Source of the DNA: an uncultured Spirochaetaceae bacterium
GTDB lineage: Bacteria; Spirochaetota; Spirochaetia; Sphaerochaetales; Sphaerochaetaceae
Reading direction: 5' to 3'
Length of the DNA stretch: 51,916 nucleotides
Assembly: GCA_944392965.1 (NCBI GenBank)
Contig: CALXYM010000016.1
Coordinates: forward strand, 1 to 51,916
Made by a program: the position numbers and the translations under genes. The stretch's first letter is position 1. Each line of letters starts with the position of its first letter. Positions 25,391-34,283 of the stretch are shown here, piece after piece. The notes below the pieces were generated by a model. That model had not been told where the DNA came from. It saw only the letters and a program-made list of their open reading frames with translations, and searched no databases.

Positions 25391-26977
25391 ATGGCAAACG
25401 TTTTTAAAGGTAGAAGTTTATGCGTGATCGAGGATTTCTCCATAGATGAGAGAAGGTATTTCTTTAGAAAGACGCAGGAGCTTAAGAAGGCGATTCTTGA
25501 AAATGATGAGATTGTCATGGATTCTTTCCGGATCAATGACCCTGATTTCGGCATCTATGAGGTGTTCCTTGAAGACAGTACTAGGACGAAGGAAAGTTTC
25601 AGAAACGCGGCAAAGTTCCACCATGCGAAGGTTTCCGAGCTTTTGTGCGACTCGTCCAGCATAAACAAGGGAGAGAGTTATGCGGATACCTTCAACATGC
25701 TCTCAGGATACTCAAACAGGATATTCATAGTCAGAAGTAAGGTCGAAGGCCTTACAAAGTGGCTCAGCGAGGAATGCAGTGAATATGCTGAGCGCAATCA
25801 TCTGCCGTATGTTCCTGCCTTCATAAACGCAGGAGATGGCAAACATGAGCATCCGACGCAGGAACTCCTCGACGAGTTCTCATTCTTAGAGCGTCTCAAC
25901 ATGGATTTCTCAGAGATTCATCTTGCCTTGGTTGGCGATCTTTATCATGGGCGGACCGTGCACTCGAAGGCGGACGGATTGAAGATATTTGACAAGGTGA
26001 CCGTAGACCTGATCGCCCCTTCTGAGCTCATGATGCCCGACAGTTATATCGAGATAATGAAGGAAAACGGCTTTACAGTGAACATATTCTCATCGATCGA
26101 GGAATACCTTGAAAAGGGAGAGATTGCGAAACTCTGGTATTTTACCCGCCCCCAGCTTGAGAGGATGGGAGAGCGTATTCTGAAAAAGGAGGCGGAGCTG
26201 AGAGAGGCAATCACATTCAGAAAAGAGTTCATGCCACGCTTGAAAGAGGGTACGAAGTTCTATCACCCGCTTCCTCGGCATAAGGAACATCCGACTATTC
26301 CTACATTCCTTGATAAGACAGAACTGAACGGATGGGAGGAGCAGGCGATAAACGGAATGTACTGTCGTATGATACTCCTATCTCTGATCGCAGGAAAAAT
26401 AGGTGAGGATTTTACAGGAAAGAGCGCTATTGAGAAGGATTATAAGAGTGAGGAGTACATCGTTGAAGTACAGCCTGAGAATAAAGTGAAGGAGAAGAAC
26501 ATCTCCGAGGGAGTACGCCCTATAAGGAATGGAATCGTGATCGATCATATCTGCAAGGGGGACAGCCCTGAGGAGATAAGAAAACACATTCGTCTCATCT
26601 CCTCTGTGATCGGACTTGATGATGCTCGTGGAGGGGAGTGGATCAGCCAGGGCAGTGACGGTAAGTACAAGGGCATCATATTCCGCCCTGATATCGTGGA
26701 TCTCTCAAGAAAGGATCTTAAGAGGCTTGCGGCGGTTGCTCCACATTGCACATTGAACATCATAAAGGATGGCAAGGTCGATAAGAAGTTCAGGACGCAC
26801 ATGCCGCCACGCATCTATAATTTTGAGGATATGTCCTGTAAGAACGAGGCATGTATTTCAAATCCTGTGAACAAGGAGGGGGTGGCATCAAAGTTCTACC
26901 GTACGAAGGACGATGGATACCGTTGTGCATACTGTGGAAAGGTACACTCCTTCAAGGAGATTTGGAACAAAAGATGA
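25391..26977 (+). CDS. pyrBI: Aspartate carbamoyltransferase, fused catalytic and regulatory chains
   Basis: About 528 residues; first committed pyrimidine step. PyrB part (1 to about 340): EDSTRTKESF carbamoyl-phosphate loop, HPTQELLDEF, GDLYHGRTVHS, HPLPRHKEHP. PyrI part (about 375-528): allosteric domain VRPIRNGIVIDHICKG and a C-terminal zinc site with Cys pairs CKNEAC and CAYC. Such B-I fusions are known, for example in Thermotoga. Two adjacent ATGs (25388, 25391) follow GGAGG; the second has the better spacing (four bases). First gene of the pyr operon. Confidence 0.95.
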   Translation: MANVFKGRSLCVIEDFSIDERRYFFRKTQELKKAILENDEIVMDSFRINDPDFGIYEVFLEDSTRTKESFRNAAKFHHAKVSELLCDSSSINKGESYADTFNMLSGYSNRIFIVRSKVEGLTKWLSEECSEYAERNHLPYVPAFINAGDGKHEHPTQELLDEFSFLERLNMDFSEIHLALVGDLYHGRTVHSKADGLKIFDKVTVDLIAPSELMMPDSYIEIMKENGFTVNIFSSIEEYLEKGEIAKLWYFTRPQLERMGERILKKEAELREAITFRKEFMPRLKEGTKFYHPLPRHKEHPTIPTFLDKTELNGWEEQAINGMYCRMILLSLIAGKIGEDFTGKSAIEKDYKSEEYIVEVQPENKVKEKNISEGVRPIRNGIVIDHICKGDSPEEIRKHIRLISSVIGLDDARGGEWISQGSDGKYKGIIFRPDIVDLSRKDLKRLAAVAPHCTLNIIKDGKVDKKFRTHMPPRIYNFEDMSCKNEACISNPVNKEGVASKFYRTKDDGYRCAYCGKVHSFKEIWNKR

Positions 26978-26990
26978 TCTATGGTATAAT
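26962..26990 (+). promoter_or_regulatory. Internal promoter for pyrE and downstream genes
   Basis: TTGGAA (26962-26967), 17-base spacer, perfect TATAAT (26985-26990), overlapping the pyrBI stop. It would give the last four pyr genes attenuation-independent expression. Confidence 0.65.
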
Positions 26991-27012
26991 AGCAAGACAT
27001 GGTAGGTAAGAA

Positions 27013-27705
27013 ATGAAAACACTCAACGAAATACAGAATTATTACGGAAGTCAGCTTGCAAAAGCGGCTCTTGATCTCGGTGCCATAAGACTTAGCGTCA
27101 ACGATCCCTTCAGATGGGCAAGCGGATACAGGATGCCTATTTACAATGATAACAGGCAGTTCCTTTCTTCCAGTAAGTACAGGGCTCTCATCTGCGATGC
27201 ATTTTCAGATATGGTGGAATCCCTTTCCTTGAAGGTTGACAATATCGCGGGAACGGCTACTGCCGGTATTCCTCATGCGACAAGCCTAGCAGACCGCCTT
27301 AACAAGAGTCTTAGCTATGTCAGAAGTTCAAACAAGGATCATGGCCTTGGACATCAGATCGAAGGCCTTGGAAGAGATGGAAGCTACTCAGGTGTGAACG
27401 TCCTCCTCATCGAGGATCTTATTAGTACCGGTTCCTCTTCCATAAAGGCGGTAGAGGCTATAAGAGGAGCAGATGGAATCTGTGACACATGTCTTGGAAT
27501 CTTCACCTATGGACTGCAGGCGAGCTACGATGCCTTTGCAGCACTAAAGCCATCATGCTGCTATCATACGATTCTCTCTTATGATCTGATGGTCAAGATT
27601 GCGGAGGAGACGGGGTATATCAATCAGAAGGAAGCTGAGGAGCTCAGGGAATGGAGAAAGGATCCATTCGGTTGGGGTGAGAAGAGAGGATTTAGTAAGG
27701 AGTGA
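27013..27705 (+). CDS. pyrE: Orotate phosphoribosyltransferase
   Basis: 230 residues; joins orotate to PRPP giving OMP. PRPP loop VLLIEDLISTGSSS, the GTATAGIPHATSLADRL segment, and SYVRSSNKDHGLGHQIEG with catalytic Lys and His. Ribosome site GGTAGGTAAGA. The stop is directly followed by pyrF. Confidence 0.93.
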   Translation: MKTLNEIQNYYGSQLAKAALDLGAIRLSVNDPFRWASGYRMPIYNDNRQFLSSSKYRALICDAFSDMVESLSLKVDNIAGTATAGIPHATSLADRLNKSLSYVRSSNKDHGLGHQIEGLGRDGSYSGVNVLLIEDLISTGSSSIKAVEAIRGADGICDTCLGIFTYGLQASYDAFAALKPSCCYHTILSYDLMVKIAEETGYINQKEAEELREWRKDPFGWGEKRGFSKE

Positions 27706-27707
27706 TC

Positions 27708-28589
27708 ATGAGTTATAACGATAAACTTATTAAAAGTGCGGAAAAGACGGGTAATATAGTATGTATGGGACTGGATCCTGTAGTTGAGGTCCTTCCTTTT
27801 CCTGATCTTCCAGTGAGGGAACGCATTACTAAATATTTCGATGTTCTTTTCTCAAAGATGGTTGAGGAGAAACTGTCTCCTGCAGCTTTCAAACCCAATC
27901 TCGGATTCTATGCCGCTCTTGATATGCCTAGAAAAGGAGAGTACGAGGGATCCAAGGCCCTTGCCAGTGTTCTTGACCTTCTTGATAAGTACTTTCCTTC
28001 TGTTCCTGTGATCCTTGATAGCAAGAGGGGAGATATTGCAAAAAGTAGTGGAAACTATGCGAAAGAGGCTTTTGACTGTTGGAACAGCGATGCCGTGACA
28101 GTCTCTCCTTACATGGGAAGCGACAGCATCCTTCCATTCGCATTTGAGGATAAGGGAATGTACATCCTTAATCGTACGAGCAATCCGGGAGGTGCGGAGC
28201 TGCAGAACAGGCTCGTTATCGATCCTGTTGAAGAGAGGGAGGTGTACCCTCTTTATATCGCGGTAAGCCATATGATAGTCGCATGGGCCGATAAGCACGA
28301 GGGAATCGGGGCTGTGGTAGGTGCGACAAATATGAAGGAGTTCGCCGATATTGCGAAATACTTTGCTGATAAGAATATTCCAATGCTCATCCCGGGTGTT
28401 GGCAGTCAGGGTGGAAGTGCAAGCGATGTCATTCACGTGATGGATGAAGTCGGCTATGATAAGAGACTGAGCAGGATCAACTCATCAAGTGGGTTGACTC
28501 ATCCTTGGAAGAAGGGAGAAGCTCCTGAGACCTGGCTTGAGATGTGCATAAGCAGCATAAAGACTCTCATCAAGGAGGCAACCCTCTGA
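27708..28589 (+). CDS. pyrF: Orotidine 5'-phosphate decarboxylase (long type)
   Basis: 293 residues; decarboxylates OMP to UMP. Motifs GLDPVVEVLP, FKPNLGFYAAL, and LDSKRGDIAKS with the catalytic Lys/Asp network; length and KPN.GFY pattern fit the type-2 (mycobacterial-like) subgroup. Start ATG after AAGGAGTGATC, two bases beyond the pyrE stop. The stop overlaps the pyrDK start (TGATG). Confidence 0.93.
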   Translation: MSYNDKLIKSAEKTGNIVCMGLDPVVEVLPFPDLPVRERITKYFDVLFSKMVEEKLSPAAFKPNLGFYAALDMPRKGEYEGSKALASVLDLLDKYFPSVPVILDSKRGDIAKSSGNYAKEAFDCWNSDAVTVSPYMGSDSILPFAFEDKGMYILNRTSNPGGAELQNRLVIDPVEEREVYPLYIAVSHMIVAWADKHEGIGAVVGATNMKEFADIAKYFADKNIPMLIPGVGSQGGSASDVIHVMDEVGYDKRLSRINSSSGLTHPWKKGEAPETWLEMCISSIKTLIKEATL

Positions 28590-30262
28590 TGAACAAGGCA
28601 TACGAGCTCCTGCATCTCAATCATAAGAAAGGAAATGTTCTTCTTTCAACCGTATCCGGTGTCGCGACGACCAAGAGTGAGCTTATAAGGCTTTTCGACA
28701 GTAAGATTCCCTCTATGGATATCATAACCACCAAGAGCTTTCAGGTCACTCCGAACGAGGGAAATAAGATGCCCGTGATAACAAGTCCCCGTCTTGGGGA
28801 TTTCGGAAATTCCGTGGGACTTAGAAATCCGGGAATGGAGAAGGCATATGCGGAGCTCGAGATGCTCAGGAAAGAGGGATTAAGAGCAATTCTCAACGTC
28901 TCCGTCTCCGCTAACAGCGTTGAGGATTTCGTCACCCTTGTGAAGAAGTTCGATTCCGTTGCCGATATGATAGAACTCAATCTCTCCTGTCCCCATGCCG
29001 CGAAAGGCTATGGAGCATCAATCGGAAGTGATCCTGAGCTTGTAAAGGAGTATATTAGGGGAATAAATAATGCTTATCCGGAGAGAAAGAGTCTTCTTAT
29101 CGCAAAACTTACTCCAAATGTCGATGATATCGCATCGATAGCAAGGATTGCTATCGAAGAGGGAGCCGACGGAATAGCCGCTATAAACACCGTAGGGCCG
29201 AAGGAATACTATCTTGATGGACAACCTATACTTTTTAATAAGCTTGGTGGCAAGGGCGGAGCAAGTGGGGAATGGGTGAAAGAACGAGCCATAGAAGCCA
29301 TCAGTGAGATAAGGAATGCGATAGGCGATGATCCGATAATCCTTGGCATGGGTGGTGTCAGTACCGCAGAGGATGCTCGGAGAATGATTGATGCCGGCGC
29401 AGACAGTGTTGGAATAGGTTCAGCAATAGCACGTCTCGAGATGGCTGATTATGAAGCATATTTCTCCTCGATAAAGAAAGGAGAGGATGTTTCAAAGTAT
29501 CTTTCTTCCGATCATCGTCCGCTTGAGTACGTACGTCATACTGTAATAGACAAGACGATGTACTCTGAAGATACCGTTATTCTCACACTGGATGGACAGA
29601 TGGACTGTAAGGCGGGTGAATTCTGTTTCCTGTTCATCCATGGTGCAGGTGAGCGTCCATTCTCCGTTGCGAAGAACGATCCACTTATCTTCATAATAAA
29701 GATACGTGGACCTTTCACGGAGGCTGCCGCACATCTCGAGAAGGGAGATGTTATCTATACAAGGGGACTTTCTGGTAAGCCAATAAAGAACAGGCATACG
29801 AAAAAGGCTCTCCTTATAGGAGGCGGAACGGGAACTGTTGTTCTGAATCTTCTTGCCAAGAAGCTCTCAGAAGAGGGGACTGTCATGGATATAAGGGTAG
29901 GAGTTCCTTCCCTTAAAGAAGGGCAGAAGGGACTAATGCAGGACGATCTTGAGAAATACGGGAAGTATACGGTCATTGCAGATGATGGAAAGCCAGGACG
30001 TGTTCTTGATAGCCTCAAGAGTGAGGATATTGAGGGCGATGTCGCCGCATATATCGTGGGACCGGCCATCATGATGAAGAAGGCGGCGGAGATTCTCTCT
30101 TCTTTCTCTCTTGATCCTGATCTCATCATGATAAGCCTTGAGAAGAATACGATGTGTGGTGTAGGGCTTTGCGGAGAGTGCGTCTGTGGTGAAAAGCTCA
30201 CCTGCAAGGAGGGAACTTTCCTTCCATACAGCTATATCATAGAGAACAATCTGGAGATTTAA
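28589..30262 (+). CDS. pyrDK: Dihydroorotate dehydrogenase catalytic subunit fused to PyrK electron-transfer subunit
   Basis: 557 residues. Part 1 (about 1-305) is a class 1B DHODH: PVITSPRLGDFGNS, ELNLSCPHAAKGYG, IAKLTPNVDD, GMGGVSTAEDA. Part 2 (about 310-557) is PyrK: flavin region CFLFIHGAGERPFSV, LIGGGTGTVVLN nucleotide fold, and the [2Fe-2S] Cys cluster CGVGLCGECVCG plus a later Cys. PyrD and PyrK are usually separate genes; here they form one chain, giving an NAD-linked enzyme. Start ATG ten bases after AAGGAGG and overlapping the pyrF stop. Confidence 0.93.
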   Translation: MNKAYELLHLNHKKGNVLLSTVSGVATTKSELIRLFDSKIPSMDIITTKSFQVTPNEGNKMPVITSPRLGDFGNSVGLRNPGMEKAYAELEMLRKEGLRAILNVSVSANSVEDFVTLVKKFDSVADMIELNLSCPHAAKGYGASIGSDPELVKEYIRGINNAYPERKSLLIAKLTPNVDDIASIARIAIEEGADGIAAINTVGPKEYYLDGQPILFNKLGGKGGASGEWVKERAIEAISEIRNAIGDDPIILGMGGVSTAEDARRMIDAGADSVGIGSAIARLEMADYEAYFSSIKKGEDVSKYLSSDHRPLEYVRHTVIDKTMYSEDTVILTLDGQMDCKAGEFCFLFIHGAGERPFSVAKNDPLIFIIKIRGPFTEAAAHLEKGDVIYTRGLSGKPIKNRHTKKALLIGGGTGTVVLNLLAKKLSEEGTVMDIRVGVPSLKEGQKGLMQDDLEKYGKYTVIADDGKPGRVLDSLKSEDIEGDVAAYIVGPAIMMKKAAEILSSFSLDPDLIMISLEKNTMCGVGLCGECVCGEKLTCKEGTFLPYSYIIENNLEI

Positions 30263-30263
30263 C

Positions 30264-31301
30264 ATGATCGATCCCCATGTACATTTAAGAGACTGGAATC
30301 AGGTGGAGAAGGAGAGCGTAAAGCATGGTCTCCGTATAGCAAGGATGGCTGGAATAGATAGGGTATTCGATATGCCGAATACTAACCCTCCATTAACGGA
30401 GAGGTCTGTCATTTTAGAACGCCTTGCCCTTGGTTCTGCCGCGGCAAAACCGCTTAAGATGGGTTATAATGTATATGCGGGGCTTACAAGCGATCCTGAA
30501 CAGGTAAGAGAGATGGTACGTGTCCACTCTGAACTCTTTCCTCTTGTCGTGGGACTGAAAATGTTCCTCTCCCATAGTACGGGAAACATGGGAATAACCG
30601 ATCCTGATCTTCAGCGGCTCGTCATAAGAGTCCTTACTGAAGAGGGTTATAAGGGAGTTCTTGCCGTACATGCGGAGAAGGAGGAGCTGAATAACAGCGC
30701 TTTGGAAAATCCTGATGATTTCTCATCCCATTCCTTAGCCCGTCCCTCTGAAAGTGAGATCGAGTCCGTAAAGGACATAATAAATCTTGTTAAAGAAGAG
30801 AATTTCAAAGGGCACCTGCATATCTGTCATATATCAACAGAGGAGGCAGTGAGGGAGGTCCTCAGAGCAAAAGAGGAGGGGCTCAGCATAAGTATGGGAG
30901 CCTCTCCACATCATGCACTTCTCAATTCTTCTGACGCAAAGGATAGAAACAGAGGATTGAAGATGAATCCTCCTTTAAGAAGTGAGGAAGACAGGGCTTT
31001 CATCTATGAGGCTTTGAAAAACGGCATTATAGATAACGTTGAAAGTGATCATGCTCCCCATACTGCAGAGGATAAGAACAAGGGCGCTTCCGGCATACCG
31101 TGCTTTTCAGGAATGCTTCTTTTATATCATCGTCTGAAGGAAGATGGCGTAGGAGAGGAAAGACTTAGAGATCTTTTCGGGAAAAATGTCATAAAAATAT
31201 ACGGCCTCAGGGATGAGGCTGTCCGACTTCCAGAGGAGAGCGAGGCTCTCTTCGAGAAGATCAGCAAAAGCTATCCTATAAGGCCGTTTGAGTGGTCTTA
31301 G
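30264..31301 (+). CDS. pyrC: Dihydroorotase
   Basis: 345 residues; cyclises carbamoyl-aspartate. Metal motif DPHVHLRD at the very N terminus, the carboxylated-Lys region VGLKMFLSHSTGN, HICHIST, and ESDHAPHT with the catalytic Asp. It is shorter than the roughly 425-residue class I enzymes because the usual N-terminal composite-domain strands are missing. Last gene of the pyr operon; overlaps the convergent OMP gene by four bases. Carbamoyl-phosphate synthase genes are not in the window. Confidence 0.92.
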   Translation: MIDPHVHLRDWNQVEKESVKHGLRIARMAGIDRVFDMPNTNPPLTERSVILERLALGSAAAKPLKMGYNVYAGLTSDPEQVREMVRVHSELFPLVVGLKMFLSHSTGNMGITDPDLQRLVIRVLTEEGYKGVLAVHAEKEELNNSALENPDDFSSHSLARPSESEIESVKDIINLVKEENFKGHLHICHISTEEAVREVLRAKEEGLSISMGASPHHALLNSSDAKDRNRGLKMNPPLRSEEDRAFIYEALKNGIIDNVESDHAPHTAEDKNKGASGIPCFSGMLLLYHRLKEDGVGEERLRDLFGKNVIKIYGLRDEAVRLPEESEALFEKISKSYPIRPFEWS

Positions 31302-31810
31302 AACCTGTATCCGATTGCAAACTGTGGTACTACGAGTGCCATATTGAAGAAACCTTCGGTCCTATCTCCAAATGTCACGAAATCCATGTTGACAGATGCT
31401 CCAAAACTTGCGAACATGCCGTCCACTCCTGAGAAGTAGGCCATGAACATCGTCTTGAAGTCTACACCCATCGTTGCACTGCTTCCCTGAATAAGGAAGT
31501 GAGGTCCGACAGTGAGCATCATGTCAAAATTTCCTACCGGCGTCTTATATGCATAACCGCCGCCGACCCAGATGTTGCTCGTCTCATGAAGTCCGAGATC
31601 GACATAGAAACCGTTACCGCGGTTTAGTATGACATCCGCCTCAACATCCAGTGAAATCTGTGGACTGACAGTGGTCTTGTTGTCTTTTGCATCGACTTCC
31701 AGGGAGAAACAGTTCACTGCTGTTCCAAAGGCAAGGGAGACATCGGTTGCCGCAGAGACTGTGAATGTTACAGATAAGAGGATTAATAACGCTGAAATAA
31801 TTTTTTTCAT
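31298..31810 (-). CDS. Small outer-membrane beta-barrel protein
   Basis: 170 residues. Signal peptide MKKIISALLILLSVTFTVSA; the mature part alternates polar and hydrophobic residues and ends in Phe (QFAIGYRF), the outer-membrane C-terminal signature. An eight-strand barrel is plausible. The start is the ATG after AAAGGAGCAGAAAAA; an ATG eight codons earlier is less likely. Function unknown. Monocistronic. Confidence 0.75.
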   Translation of the reverse strand: MKKIISALLILLSVTFTVSAATDVSLAFGTAVNCFSLEVDAKDNKTTVSPQISLDVEADVILNRGNGFYVDLGLHETSNIWVGGGYAYKTPVGNFDMMLTVGPHFLIQGSSATMGVDFKTMFMAYFSGVDGMFASFGASVNMDFVTFGDRTEGFFNMALVVPQFAIGYRF

Positions 31811-31997
31811 TTTTTCTGCTCCTTTCATTGCCATTAAGTATAATTCTGATAATAAGAAGATTTGAGAAAATGAGCAATTGGCAAAAGGCTTTCATCCCTG
31901 ATTTATGATGATTATCTTTTTTTGTTAATCCTGAGGATGATACTGTAAAATTTAACAAACCATCAACTTTTTCCACTAATAATGTAGGAGAAAGAAA

Positions 31998-32801
31998 ATG
32001 AAGACATCATCGATAAAGGAAAAGGTAAGATTCATGATGGAGGAGCAGCACCTGCTGGATGATGAGCCGTTCAAGCTGGTTTCTAGGCGCTTTCCTCAGT
32101 TCCCTATCGCAATAGCCAGTCTCATTACGGATGAGTGCCTGGATAATCCCCTAGTGGAGGTGCAGAGGCGGTTCATTAATTCAGACAAGGATTCCCGATC
32201 CATTGTCACTGACGTCGTCATACGGACCAGAGATGGAAGGATATTCAATCTCGAGCCGAATACGTACAGGCATGGAGGAATAATAGAGAGGGGGCTCTTC
32301 CATTCCTATATTATAGGGGCGACACTACTGAAACATGGTGAGGACTGGCAGGCTCTGAGGAAGGGAGGGGTAATACTTTTGAATAAGTATGACGTGCTGG
32401 GGAAGGGGAAAGCTCTTTCTGTATTCAGAATGAGGGAGGATGGTACGGGTACCTCTGCCTCAGAAAAAGGCATGAGCATATATGTCGCCAACTGTTCGCA
32501 TAAGGGGGATGGTCCGTATGGCAAACTGTACCATGATCTCATGGTGAACTATCTTAGAGAGGAAACATGTATGACGATGAGCAGAAATGCTGTAGAATAT
32601 CTATTAGAAAAGGAGGTTCAGAAGAACATGACTGAGAGACAAGAAATGATAATTAGGGAGATAAGAGAAGAAACTGAAAAAGAAGTCACTCTAGATAACG
32701 CAAGAGCGCTTTTAAATAAAGGGGTGGATGCTAAGATGGTATCTGAGGCACTCAACATCTCTGCGCGTGATATGAAGTCCCTTGGCGTGAGGGTAGAGTG
32801 A
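31998..32801 (+). CDS. Rpn / PD-(D/E)XK nuclease family protein
   Basis: 267 residues. The core TDVVIRTRDGRIFNLEPN fits the D-(x)n-E-x-K/Q/N nuclease pattern of Rpn-type recombination-promoting nucleases, with Asn after E-P where Gln is usual. GLFHSYIIGATLLKHGEDW and the C-terminal helices (ALLNKGVDAKMVSEALN) also match that family, which is abundant in gut spirochaetes. Start after GTAGGAGAAAGAAA. The TGA stop lies within the right-end sequence of the adjacent TnpB element (GTGAAC at 32798-32803), so the native C terminus may have been replaced. Confidence 0.75.
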   Translation: MKTSSIKEKVRFMMEEQHLLDDEPFKLVSRRFPQFPIAIASLITDECLDNPLVEVQRRFINSDKDSRSIVTDVVIRTRDGRIFNLEPNTYRHGGIIERGLFHSYIIGATLLKHGEDWQALRKGGVILLNKYDVLGKGKALSVFRMREDGTGTSASEKGMSIYVANCSHKGDGPYGKLYHDLMVNYLREETCMTMSRNAVEYLLEKEVQKNMTERQEMIIREIREETEKEVTLDNARALLNKGVDAKMVSEALNISARDMKSLGVRVE

Positions 32802-34241
32802 ACTACTCCATCCTTCGCTAACGCTTAGAGGATGGAGCTTCCGGGCTCTTTCCCTTCTCAGGGCGTCTCGCAGAATGCTCCCATATCTCATACGAGGTAT
32901 AGAAGGCTGATTTCCGCTCCTCCGGAGGACACTTGCGTCCCGCAAGCGTGCAGGACATTTCATGCTCTCCTGCAAGAAGCAGTGTTTTTGCACTTTTCAC
33001 ATCACGATCTTCACTGTATCCGCACCCGCAGGTGAATATCCTGTCAGATAGCGTGATGCCTTCATTGATGTCCCCGCATCTGGGGCACATCTTCGTCGAA
33101 GGGAAGAACCTGTCGACAACAAGCACATTGGGATTTGCAATGAGCTTCGCTTTCAGAGTACCGAGCGCGCTGTTCTGCACCTGTCTTCCAAACAGTCCCT
33201 TATGCCATCCCTTGATATTCTCATCCTGGATGACGATAAGCTTTCTCCCTTTCGTGATGTCATGGTATGCCTGATTGGCCTTTGCCCTCCTCTTATTGGC
33301 AAGCTTCTCATATTCTCTCCTGATGAGATGTCTCGTATCATACCAGCCCCTGGAACCCTTCTTCTGGCGGGCGAACTTCTTCTGCAGGCCCTTGAGGCGT
33401 TCCGGTTCTCGGACTGTTATGTCGATCTTCTCTCCTTCGGAGGTCGTTATTGTCGTCTTGATGCCGAAGTCGAGACCAATTGACGGTTTATCCTCTGACT
33501 CTGATTTCCCTTTGCTTTCCGGTATATAGCATGTCAGCATCAGGTATATCCCTGACGGCCTCTTCACAAGCTTTGCATTTGCGAATTCCGCATCTGGAGG
33601 AATCTGTTCCATTCCGAACACCCTTATGGGCCGTTTGATACCTGAGATGTGAACTGTATTCCGGTACTTCCCATTCCTGTTTCCATCATTGCCATAGCAG
33701 ATCCAGTGGGTGTTCCCATACTGATTAAGTTCTATTGCATTGTATTCGCTTCTGAACTTCAGCTTACCGTTCTTCTTTCCTGTCTTCTCACGCTTTGCGG
33801 CAAGGGATGTCATATCCTGCTTGATGGATGAATATACCGCCTGGATGAACTTGGCAGGCATTGTAAGCTGACGTTCAACAGGATTGCCTTCCTTATCCAG
33901 GGATGTGATGTCTCTTGTTTTCGTATTGAATATTTTGAAATCGTCACCTGAAAGTGAAATGAGGTAATTGCACAGCCATCGGCACTGGGTGAAGTAGTGC
34001 CAGAGCTTTTCATGTTCTGCCTTGTTAAGGCATTTCAGGTCAAGCTTCATTTCAATGACAACAGGACGCATCGAAGCGTGACGGATGCGGGTTTCTTTGC
34101 CATGCTCCTTGATGACACTATTCTTCTCGATGCATGCTGATCCATCCATAATTTATTGTATCATATCGGGTTAAGATCAGCAATATGTCATGTCCATTTG
34201 GCAATTCATCTCCACCCTGTAGAGGATGGAGTCTTCTTGCC
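32798..34241 (-). mobile_element. IS200/IS605-type element with TnpB only (IS1341-like)
   Basis: Contains tnpB and no tnpA. On the minus strand the left end is marked by a 42-base imperfect palindrome (34200-34241, arms GGCAA/TTGCC, inner CTCCA/TGGAG), and the right end by a hairpin (GGATGGAG/CTCCATCC, 32806-32837) and the terminal nonamer GTAGTTCAC. The tnpB stop lies in the right-end hairpin loop, as expected when the omega-RNA overlaps the gene end. The element sits between the Rpn gene and the efp terminator. Exact termini are uncertain by a few bases. Confidence 0.7.
32818..34149 (-). CDS. tnpB: RNA-guided nuclease-type transposon protein TnpB
   Basis: 443 residues. RuvC-like triad intact: Asp227 in GLDFGIKT, Glu310 in IQDENIKGW, Asp383 in DRDVKSAK; zinc ribbon Cys355/358/374/376 (CPRC and CGC). 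Related TnpBs are omega-RNA-guided DNA nucleases that keep the element at its donor site. Met27 (MRPVVIEMKLDL) could be the real start. It appears full-length and active; the tail after Asp383 is Lys/Pro-rich and probably overlaps omega-RNA sequence. Confidence 0.88.
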   Translation of the reverse strand: MDGSACIEKNSVIKEHGKETRIRHASMRPVVIEMKLDLKCLNKAEHEKLWHYFTQCRWLCNYLISLSGDDFKIFNTKTRDITSLDKEGNPVERQLTMPAKFIQAVYSSIKQDMTSLAAKREKTGKKNGKLKFRSEYNAIELNQYGNTHWICYGNDGNRNGKYRNTVHISGIKRPIRVFGMEQIPPDAEFANAKLVKRPSGIYLMLTCYIPESKGKSESEDKPSIGLDFGIKTTITTSEGEKIDITVREPERLKGLQKKFARQKKGSRGWYDTRHLIRREYEKLANKRRAKANQAYHDITKGRKLIVIQDENIKGWHKGLFGRQVQNSALGTLKAKLIANPNVLVVDRFFPSTKMCPRCGDINEGITLSDRIFTCGCGYSEDRDVKSAKTLLLAGEHEMSCTLAGRKCPPEERKSAFYTSYEIWEHSARRPEKGKSPEAPSSKR

Positions 34242-34256
34242 GATTCTATGATAAAG

Positions 34257-34278
34257 AAAGGCGGATTTCTCCGCCTTT
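34257..34278 (-). terminator. Terminator of efp
   Basis: Minus strand: AAAGGCGGA, loop, TCCGCCTTT, followed by CTTTATC. Six bases past the efp stop; the TnpB element begins just beyond it. Confidence 0.75.
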
Positions 34279-34283
34279 ATCAG

